DNA of 64,000 nucleotides, from contig CM041465.1 in assembly GCA_023213395.1 (NCBI GenBank), forward strand, positions 69,695,741 through 69,759,740. Direction: 5' to 3'. The position numbers and the translations under genes were made by a program. Within the stretch, counting starts at the first letter, position 1. Each line of letters starts with the position of its first letter. The notes beneath the pieces are model-generated. The model had not been told where the DNA came from, searched no databases, and was given only the letters and a program-made list of their open reading frames with translations. This document shows, piece after piece, positions 56,085 through 64,000 of this stretch. The stretch is from Cycas panzhihuaensis (lineage: Eukaryota; Cycadophyta).

Positions 56085-56686
56085 TCAAAGGTCTTAGAAA
56101 GGAGACAAGTCAAGAAGGCTCTCCAGCACAGAAGAAGGGTATTTAATAACTGTGTACGGACTTGTATGGAACCGTACGGACGCCTTTTTTTAAAAGTTGT
56201 CGGATTGAGACGAAAATTGGTGGGTAGATAGATCTAGGGACGCACGTCATCTTTCCCTTCTGTGTCGAAGTCATTTGAAGACTTTTCGGGGGTCAAACTG
56301 GCCGATTACCCCCCAGTCCGCGCAGGTTTAGAGGAGAAAAACTCGAAAGTTCTCAGAATCGAGCTCAAATCCAAGTATTTCTAGACTAAAAACTTTTGAA
56401 TATTCATTACTAAGAGATTTGGTCTGTTTTTTATTGAATTTTTTGAGTTTGTTAGAGATTATTTACAAAAACAACTCAAATACCTAACTGCCCACGTAAC
56501 CCCTCGAAGGCAGTTTTCTTCAGTTTGGAGACAGATCTTGCAAAACCGCCTTTGGATCTAGATAGGCAATCAAAAAATTTATCTTTTGAGGTATTGTTTG
56601 TCCTAATCCATACACTTAGGGTTTTGTACGGAAATCCATACAATTGTACGGCCAGACCAATCCAAGGTTCTTTCTTCTCATTAATG
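56085..56686 (+). other. C5 untranslated leader
   Basis: Like the C1 leader it is bracketed by GTACGG words: GTGTACGGACTTGTATGG and CCGTACGGACG near 56152-56185, and CCATACAATTGTACGGCC near 56636-56653. The gag start follows 34 bp later. Confidence 0.7.
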
Positions 56687-57640
56687 ATGGCTTCATCACC
56701 ATTTGGTCTATCAGAACAAGACAAACTCACAGAAGGAAACTATTATATTTGGAAAATTAAAATTGAAACCCTGCTTAGGGCTCAAAATGCCTGGAATATT
56801 GCTCTTTGAACTGAAACTAGGCCAAATGATGCTAGTACTACCCTGTCCAGTTGGTTAGAAAGGGATAATGCAGGTGTCATCATTCTTAAACTCTCAGTGT
56901 CAGATTCCTTATTGGTATATATTGAAAAATTGATCTCCTCCTCAAGCATTTGGAAATGTTTTGAAAACTTGTTCGGTCAAAAGAATAAAGTTTGGATATT
57001 TACCTTAAAGGAAGAATTGTATAAGTCACACATGAGAGATCATGAAACGGTGACTGAATTCATACATAAAGTCACCTCTCTTAGAAATGGACTATTAAGT
57101 GCTGGAGAAATTCTGTTTGAGTCAGAACTTGTTCAAATGGTAGCTAGTAAACTACCAAAGACCTTTGACGTGACTATCAATACCATTACAAACAATAATC
57201 AGATCAATGCGATGACCCTTGATGAATTAACTCGAATATTGCTTAGGAACAAAGAAGCAGGCGATATGAAGACTCAGCAGAGCTGGATGATGCATTTGCT
57301 TCCAGATTGAATCTGGGACCTCGAGGACGGAGTCAGACACGAGGAAGGGGGCAAACCACAGATTCTAGGAATTTTGGTCGTGGACGATATTTGGATAACA
57401 GAGGACACGGAAGAAGCCGTGATTCCAGGATATGTTTCAATTGTGATAGATCCGAACACTTTGCCAATACCTGCAAAATGTTTGATGTGTGTTATCATTG
57501 TGGACAGACAACACATTACCCTTATCAATGTTCTCAGAGAAGAGTAGACATTCAGAGAGGGAAGAGGCCAGTGGGCAACTATAGCAAAGAACAGGTTGAA
57601 GAAGATGAAGAAGAGACAACTTTCATAGTTGCCTTGTCAG
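56687..57640 (+). pseudogene. C5 gag
   Basis: Starts MASSPFGLSEQDKLTEGNYY at 56687 (an out-of-frame ATG lies three bases earlier as ATGATGG). A stop follows NIAL near 56808. The capsid-like part (56897-57250) includes SSSIWKCFENLFGQKNKVWI and LPKTFDVTINTITNNNQI, matching C1. A frameshift near 57260 moves the rest into the frame starting before 57307. Two zinc knuckles follow: CFNCDRSEHFANTC and CYHCGQTTHYPYQC, both with all four ligands. Confidence 0.9.
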
Positions 57641-58080
57641 CAGGATTAAAGGAAACTGATATGTGGTTCATTGACTCTGGAGCTTCTCGACACATGACAA
57701 ATCATCATGACTGGTTTGAAAGCCTAAAACCTTGTGATATCAACAGATCAGTAGAATTAGGTGATAAATATCCTTTAGAAATTAAAGGTATGGGCATTGT
57801 CTCCATATGTGTTCAGGGTAATGTAAAGAAAATTGGAAATGTGTTATGGGTCCCTGATCTCAAAAGGAATCTCTTGTCTGTCTCACAACTTAACAAAAAG
57901 GGTTTAAGAACAGTGTTTGATGAAGATGGTCTCTATTTGATACTAGATATGAAAAATAATGGGAAAATTATTGCCAAGGGCATTAGGAGTAATGATCTAT
58001 ACAAACTAGTTTCAGATCTCATAATACCCTGTCCAGATCCAAAAGCTTGTACTACTGTGAATTTTGATAATAAAATGTGG
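57641..58080 (+). pseudogene. C5 protease
   Basis: MWFIDSGASRHMTNHHDWFE gives an intact DSGA active site at 57673-57684. The domain continues VELGDKYPLEIKGMGIV and VLWVPDLKRNLLSVSQLNKK in one open frame of 309 codons shared with the end of gag and the start of integrase. It may be functional in isolation. Confidence 0.9.
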
Positions 58081-58960
58081 CATTTGAAGTATGGACATCT
58101 ACCAATAGAAATTTTAAGGAAAATGAAAAAAAATGATATGGTGCTTGGATTACCTAACATATCTTTAGAAAATTTTGTTTGTAAACAATGCCAATTTGGA
58201 AAAAATCACAGATTGCCATTCAAAGAAAGTAAATGAAGGTCACAAAATAAACTGGAACTAATTCACAAAGATCTCTGCGGACCCCTCACACCACTTTCAA
58301 TAAATGGTTGTAGGTACTTTTTAACTTTCGTTGATGATTTCACCAGGAAAGTTTGGGTATATTTTCTGCATAATAAATCAGAAGTCTTTGAATTTTTTAA
58401 AGAATTTAAGGCAGAAGTAGAACTTGAACCAAGTTCCAAAATAAAATCTATCAGATCAGATGGGGGAGGAGAATATATCTCCAATGAATTTCTAACCTAT
58501 TGCAAAAGGAATGGAATTCGGAGACAAATCACCACGCCCTATACTCCACAATCCAACGGAGTTGCTGAAAGGAAAAATAGAACCTTGATGGAAATGGCCC
58601 GCAGTATGGTACATGAAAAACAAGTTCCAAAGTCTTCTTCAAGACTGTGAATACAGCCTGCTACTTTGTGAACAAAAGCCCAACCAAAGTTTTGGAGAAT
58701 ATCACACCAGAAGAAGCATGGACAGTTAAAATGCCTGACATCAGTTCCTTCAAAGTGTTTGGCAGCCAAGCTTATGTGCATATACCAGATAGAAACAGGT
58801 CAAAAATCGATGCAAAAAGCATAGAATGTATTTTGATCGGGTACAACAAAAATTCAAAAGCATATAAATGTATTGATCCAAAAACAAACAAAATATATGT
58901 TAGTAGAGATGTAGTTTCTGATGACGAAAACTTGAATTCTCAATCTCAAATAAAAATTAT
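58081..58960 (+). pseudogene. C5 integrase
   Basis: Zinc-binding HLKYGHLP and CKQCQFGK are complete. One TGA follows ESK at 58234. The core has HKDLCGP (Asp), IRSDGGGEYISNEF (Asp) and SNGVAERKNRTL (Glu). A frameshift near 58635 separates the C-terminal part, which restarts as NTACYFVNKSPTKV and runs to YVSRDVVSDDENL. Catalytic residues are all present. Confidence 0.92.
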
Positions 58961-60420
58961 TGACGAAGAAATAGAGAATTCAAACAAGGAGATCCTTACA
59001 GAAGAAGTCTTAGACATCACCACGAAAGAAATCCCACCTTGCTCATCTCATGAAGACTCAGGCGAAGAAAGTACAACACAAGATGCAGAATCACATTTGG
59101 AACCTGCAGAAGCTAGAGAATGCTCCAAAAGTGAAAAGAAGCTGCCAAAATGGTTCATTAAGACCATTGAAGAAGGAGGCAATACATTTGGTCACAGAAC
59201 AAGAGGCCAAAAGCCTTACTTGGCAGGGTTGAATCCCAATCATTTCAAGAAGCTCAATATCAATCACAATGGAAGAGAGCAATGGATGTTGAAATGAGCT
59301 TGACTGACAAAAATCAAACATGGGAGTTAGTAGAACCTCCTCCAGGTAAATCTGTGATTAACTGTAGATGGGTATACAAAATTAAGGAAGGAACAAATGG
59401 AAAAATTGAAAAATATAAGGCTTGATTGGTGGCCAAAGGATATGCCCAAACAGTTGGAATTGATTTCGAATAAACCTTCTCACTTGTGGCCAAATTAAAT
59501 ATAGTAAGAACTGTGATATCACTAGCAACATTGTATAACTGGAAAATCCTCCAACTAGATATGAAGAGTGCCTTTTTAAATGGTGATCTTGAAGAGGATG
59601 TATACATGCCGCAGCCGGAAGGATATGTCAAAAAAAAAGGACAGGAACAGTTGGTGTGCAAATTAAAAAAGGCATTGTATGGATTGAAACAAGCTCTTCG
59701 TGCATGGTACGCCAAACTGGATCAACATTTATATGATAATGGTTTCCAAGCAGCTCGATTCCAAATTTTGTACGCAAAGAAAAGAAATGAACAAATCACT
59801 CTAATTGTTGTCTATGTAGATGACATGATATTGACAGGCAATGATGATAAATCAATTATTGAGATAAAAGAACAGTTGGAAAAAAGGTTTGAAATGACAG
59901 ACCTTGGTCTTCTTAATTATTATCTAGGATCAGAAGTAAATCAACAGAACGAATATATTTCCATTTCACAAAGTAAGTATATAAAAATCTGCTAGAAAAA
60001 TTCAGAATGACTGACTACAATCCATGTGCCACACCCATTATCTGGGATCAGAAGTAAATCAACAGAACGAATATATTTCCATTTCACAAAGTAAGTATAT
60101 AAAAATCTGCTAGAAAAATTCAGAATGACTGACTACAATCCATGTGCCACACCCATGGAGATCAATTGCAATTTGGTTCCTGATGAAAAAGAACAAACAG
60201 TCAATGTCACTCTATATAGGCAACTGGTTGGGAGACTGATCTACCTCACTGCTTACAGACCTGATATATCCTATTCAGTCGGGCTCCTCTCTAGATACAT
60301 GCAAGAACCCAGAGTAAGACATTGGAAGGCAACATGGAGAATACTGAGATATTTGAGAGGAACAACAGAATTAAAATTGATCTATTCAAAAGGGGGGATC
60401 AGCAAAAATCATAGGCTTTT
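58961..60420 (+). pseudogene. C5 reverse transcriptase
   Basis: After an acidic linker (58961-59290) RT begins VEMSLTDKNQTWELVEPPPG across a frameshift near 59295. It continues with CRWVYKIKEG, LVAKGYAQTVGIDFE-stop, [20 protein letters not shown] and [18 protein letters not shown]. The catalytic VVYVDDMILTGNDD is intact. A one-base deletion near 59985 and a 118-bp tandem duplication (59920-60155) break the frame before TLYRQLVGRLIYL. Confidence 0.92.
59920..60155 (+). repeat. 118-bp tandem duplication inside C5 RT
   Basis: Copies 59920-60037 and 60038-60155 are head to tail and differ at one base (TCTAGG against TCTGGG). The length is not a multiple of three, so it shifts the frame. Confidence 0.97.
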
Positions 60421-60876
60421 GTGATTCAGATCGGGCAGGAGATAAGAAGAAAAGGAAGTCAACCAATGGCTATTGCTTCTTCTTAGGGACAGCTGCAATC
60501 TCATGGAGCAGCAAAAAATAGTCCACTGTAGCACTCTCGTCAACTGAAGCAGAATACAAAGCAGCAATAACGACCACTTGTGAAGCGGTATGGCTCCAGT
60601 AGCCTCTGAGCGATCTGGATCAACCCAAAAACAAAGCAACAATTATATACTGCGATAATCAAAGTGCTATCAAACTGACCAAAAATCTGGTCTTTCATGC
60701 CAAAACTAAGCACATTGAAGTTCATCATCACTTTATAAGAGAGAAGGTCCATAGCAAAGAAATCAATCTGGAATATTGTCCCTCTTCTGAACAAGTTGCA
60801 GATCTGTTGACCAAATCTTTAGGAAAAGAGAAATTCCAATTTATGAGAGACAAGATAGGCTTGAAGGAGATAAAAC
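60400..60876 (+). pseudogene. C5 RNase H
   Basis: Frameshifted near 60415, it reads FCDSDRAGDKKKRKSTNGYC, LSSTEAEYKAAITTTCEAVW, YCDNQSAIKLTKN, HIEVHHHFIREKV and ADLLTKSLGKEKF. Stops lie at a Gln codon near 60519 and at 60601. It ends just before the polypurine tract. Confidence 0.9.
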
Positions 60877-60879
60877 ATT

Positions 60880-60888
60880 AAGAAAGGG
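60880..60888 (+). promoter_or_regulatory. C5 polypurine tract
   Basis: AAGAAAGGG directly before the 3' LTR. Confidence 0.8.
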
Positions 60889-61084
60889 TGTTGAGAGGTA
60901 ATGTTTTATCTCTAAATTATGTAATTAGTATATGTAACAGTGACACATGTCATTTGGTTAAAATTTAGGTTAACCGTCAAGTTATAACGGTTACCAATCT
61001 GTTATGTATTGAAAGACTTCATCCTCTCAATAAAGATTGTTGAGTTCTCTTATCAGCCTTCTGTCTCCTAATTGAATCTCATCA
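60889..61084 (+). repeat. C5 3' LTR
   Basis: 196 bp from TGTTGAGAGG to TCTCATCA. It resembles the C1 LTR in layout (TAATGTTTTATCT, ACACATGTCATTT, TCTGTCT near the end). It contains AATAAA at 61029-61034, a possible polyadenylation signal. Confidence 0.88.
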
Positions 61085-61117
61085 GTTAAATGATCTCAAA
61101 TTATTTGTTGTGCTGAG
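61085..61117 (+). repeat. 33-bp direct repeat flanking C5, right copy
   Basis: Partner of 56052-56084 with one mismatch, starting at the base after the 3' LTR. Confidence 0.9.
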
Positions 61118-62724
61118 AGGCAATAATGAATGAAACCCACCATTAAAAACACCAGGAAAAAGTGTTGAAATGTGAAAAGAAAAGGATATTAAAAAAAAAA
61201 TTGAAAACCTTTAAAAAGGCTTTTTATTAAAGAAAGAATATTCTAAAATGCATATGGTACAATTTTCAAACTATACAAAGTCAAAAAATTTTGATGTGGT
61301 AAATTCTTGCAACCTGGGTGACATGCATAACCATATTTTGGGCAATCTGCATCAATCCATTCAATCGATCGAAAATGCCTTCCGCGCTATAAGTGGTTTG
61401 CATATGCAGAAGAGCCATTGGACAAACAATGCTTGAAGATGAGCCATTACCAGCAGTAAACACGCCTCCATGCATAGTCAAATGACCGCGAAACACTAGA
61501 AGGAGACACGGAAAGAGGCGAGGAGAGACACTCAAGCTTTAGAAGATGTCCACGCACATATAATGGCCATAGACAGGCCGAGGAGTCACACACAAAGCCA
61601 AACTGTTACTTAGGCCAAACACAAAAGATTTCAACATAGTTTTTTTGGCATATTGAGATGTTGAGGACTGAATGTAGTAAAAACGACCACACATGTAGAG
61701 GAGGACAAATTACAATCATTGATACACTAAAACTAGAGAGGAACAAAGTTGAACAAGGACAACAAAGGTTAAACACAGATCCAGAGGAGGAAGAAGAATC
61801 TTCTTTGCATGCCCAGTGATGCTCAGTGCCATAAAACCCTTCAGCATGACCTATCAAATTGACTATTAACAGTCTCACTATGCAATAGCGGAGTTATTTT
61901 TTAACAAAATAACTCCTATTTTGAGAAAATTTGGGTTTTGTGGAGGGATTCCAACGTTGTCTATGCACTTTGGAGGATATTCTTACAAAATATTCTTAAA
62001 TATAGTTTGGTTAAAAAATGTTTCACTTTTTATGTGATATTAAAATAAATTGAAAAGTGATTTGAGTTCCATAAGAGAGCCCCTTGCTTGCTAGCACCCA
62101 ATCACATGGTCATCTAGGTGCTAGGGCCATTTTTGGACCGTTACGTATCTGTTTTGTAAAAATAAATATACCACGGTGATCAATTTTTCAAGATCTTTGA
62201 TCTAGCAACAGTCACATGCTGCACTTTTGTATAAAAAGCAAATTTTGTGTTTTTTTTATGGTATTCTGGCTACCTACGAGTAGCCCAAGGAAAAAAATCA
62301 CTCATGCCAACTACCTACACGTAGACTGATGATTCTTAAAGCTTTCTTTCTTTATTTTCATGCTTGTTTACATACTTTCTAGTTGCGTTTTTCATTGCTT
62401 TCTACTTAAAATGGCCAGTGGAAGTTGTATATTATGAACTGTCATAGAAAAATTCATAGCTCTTAAAAATTACACTATTTGGAAGCATCGCATGTTCTAT
62501 TTTTTCCATCTGAATGATCTCTAGAAATATGTGGACAACTCTATAATGGGTAAAGATGTTGCATAGATCATTGCATTCCAACACAAATTAAATATTGATG
62601 CTAATTTTAATGCTAAATGTCAATCAAAGATGTGAATTACATTTGATTTTCTCAGCATGCTGATCAGCGGCAGCATCATCTTATACATCAAGGGAGCTAC
62701 AACACCGATGCAGATATAGGACCT
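61118..62724. other. Unassigned stretch
   Basis: No domain or LTR end recognised. Short open pieces (61248-61436 +, 61535-61281 -, 61878-61606 -) lack family motifs. The inverted words TAGCCCAAGG and CTACCTACACGTAG near 62280-62330 are short. Confidence 0.4.
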
Positions 62725-63258
62725 TGTTGCGTTCTAGGAAAACCCTCTCTTTAGGGGTCTGTCAGCCGACTTAATTCCCAGAAATGAGCGCAGGAATATT
62801 AGCCGACCAAGAAGCCGCTTACGCCGACTTCATTAATGGTTGACTCAAAGGAATCCCTAATTATGGCCAACTTCAAACAGAATAATAATTGACCATTATA
62901 AATAGGGATCAAAGTCCTCATTTTGGATCATCCCTTCGGTTGGATCTCTTCTACATTTTCGGCTTTAGGACTGTAGTTGACTTGGCCTTTTGGCCTCAGA
63001 TATTTGGAGGATTCCTGCCTCGAAGGGCAAGCGTTCAGTAAGGATATTTTATTATACATTTGTGTACTTTCCAGTATTATTTTGGACAATATATTTACCT
63101 TTATTTGTACTATTTCCATTACTTTATTTTGGTGTTTTATGGTGAATTTTCAATATCCATTATTATTTAAAATTGAGGAGATCTGTTTGAGCCTATATTA
63201 GACCAGTATCTACAAATCTTTGTGTTATTTCTGAATTAAGTTAAAAGCTTCTGCTACA
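62725..63258 (+). repeat. G4 5' LTR
   Basis: 534 bp with TG...CA ends and TATAAATAG at 62897-62905. The start was chosen by comparison with the solo LTR, whose ends are fixed by its target duplication. Confidence 0.75.
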
Positions 63259-63260
63259 AG

Positions 63261-63272
63261 TGGTATCAGAGC
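63261..63272 (+). promoter_or_regulatory. G4 primer-binding site (initiator tRNA-Met type)
   Basis: Exact TGGTATCAGAGC two bases after the LTR. Confidence 0.92.
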
Positions 63273-63477
63273 TTCGTTGAAGCTATCCTGTGGAAAAGTG
63301 TCTCCAGGGAATATAGTCGAAAATTTTTTAGAGGGGATCAATACAGTGTAACAGCCATCAGGAGGGTGACATTTTTTTGCGAGAAGGAAGTGAAAATTTT
63401 CCCCACCCCCCCACCCGTGGATTTTGAGAAGAGCCCAAACGGAGTTATGCTCTAAGAAGGTTATTCAAAAAAATAAG

Positions 63478-64000
63478 ATGTCGACTGCCCAAGGCCAATC
63501 CAGTCAAGAACATATCACCTCAGACGAAGTAGGAAAGGAAATCCTAGCTTTGTTAGCAGGCCTCACAGACCTCATGCACAAAATCAACATAAAATTGGAC
63601 GGACCACAAGCAGAACCAATATGAGCCAAACAAGAAAAGGAAATAGAACAAGGAAATACAAGTAATTTCAAAGGAAGATTTAATACAGGAGGAGAATATC
63701 AAAGAAGAACCTGCAAGAGTAACGAAGGGGTGACAATGGCAAAGATCACCTTAGAGGAGTTTGACCCCGATAAATCGAGGGATATAAGAGGATGGATCTT
63801 ACAGATGGAAACCTATTTCTCAGTCTACGCGATACCGGAACACGAGCAAGTATCCTTGGCATCATTACATTTGTACGGTCGAGCCTTGAAATGTTATTCA
63901 TGGTGGCTTCGAACAAGTGGGAAACAGGCAGAAAGCTAGTAGAACATAAAGCATGGGCTCATAACCCAATATGAAGACTCATGGAGTGCAGACTATTTCG
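63478..64000 (+). pseudogene. G4 gag, partial
   Basis: MSTAQGQSSQEHITSDEVGK begins at 63478, is open for 48 codons and ends in a TGA at 63622. After a linker the gag core reads ITLEEFDPDKSRDIRGWILQ, METYFSVYAIPEHEQVSLAS and LHLYGRALKCYSWW (63730-63900). A TAG follows near 63937. This is the capsid-like domain. An upstream in-frame ATG at 63424 would add 18 residues; 63478 is preferred as the more typical start. Confidence 0.82.

Larger units (their letters stand above)
56085..61084 (+). mobile_element. C5: Ty1/copia element lacking its 5' LTR
   Basis: Leader, gag, protease, integrase, RT and RNase H of the same family as C1, ending in a TG...CA 3' LTR at 60889-61084. There is no 5' LTR or PBS: the leader begins directly after a 33-bp sequence that recurs right after the 3' LTR. 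Frameshifts, stops and a 118-bp duplication disable it. Confidence 0.9.
62725..64000 (+). mobile_element. G4: Ty3/gypsy element, cut off by window end
   Basis: An LTR at 62725-63258 is followed after two bases by a Met-type PBS and then a gag whose central domain is of the gypsy type. The LTR starts TGTTGCGTTC and ends GCTACA. Its family also left the solo LTR at 48968-49720. The rest lies outside the window. Confidence 0.85.

Overview
The window looks like a stretch of a large, repeat-rich, AT-rich plant nuclear genome. A gymnosperm or another large-genome seed plant is plausible, but no host gene is intact enough to prove it. Almost everything recognisable is LTR retrotransposon, mostly decayed. 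I see no intact host gene, tRNA, rRNA or CRISPR array. Element labels used throughout: G1-G4 are Ty3/gypsy-type and C1-C6 are Ty1/copia-type.

1-20.3 kb: G1, a + strand gypsy element whose start lies outside the window, is split by two copia insertions. C1 (+, 2953-8131, TSD AAAAC) sits between its protease and reverse transcriptase. C2 (-, 11100-18463, TSD GGAAA) sits after its integrase. G1 resumes at 18469 with a tandem duplication and a decayed third reading frame.

20.3-25.3 kb: this has no element I can delimit. It holds a G/C-skewed minisatellite and, on the - strand, three consecutive fragments of unrelated host genes in one orientation: a PPR protein, a CLC-type anion channel and a plant RhoGAP. 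They look like a captured, chimeric pseudogene.

25.3-34.6 kb: G2, a - strand gypsy element of the same general type as G1, runs from LTR remnant to LTR remnant. It contains gag, zinc knuckles, protease, a second gag-like segment, RT, RNase H, integrase and a downstream third frame. The second gag-like segment and the third frame are shared with G1. 34.6-38.6 kb: G3, a different - strand gypsy element without recognisable LTRs, abuts G2.

38.6-48.7 kb: microsatellites and a leader-like fragment are followed by C4 (5' LTR plus leader remnant, -), C3 (-, 41070-47694, TSD TAAAT, large RT/RNase H deletion, unusually GC-rich leader insert) and C6 (small gag-protease remnant, -). 48968-49720 is a solo LTR (TSD CAAGG) related to the LTR of G4.

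49.7-62.7 kb: mostly unassignable sequence. It includes one LTR with a primer-binding site (55021-55381) and C5 (+, 56085-61084), a copia element of the C1 family that has lost its 5' LTR. 62.7 kb to the end: G4 (+), a gypsy element with LTR, PBS and the start of gag, cut off by the window edge.

None of the elements appears autonomous: all pol genes carry stops, frameshifts, active-site changes or deletions. LTR comparison by eye suggests C2 is younger than C1 and C3.
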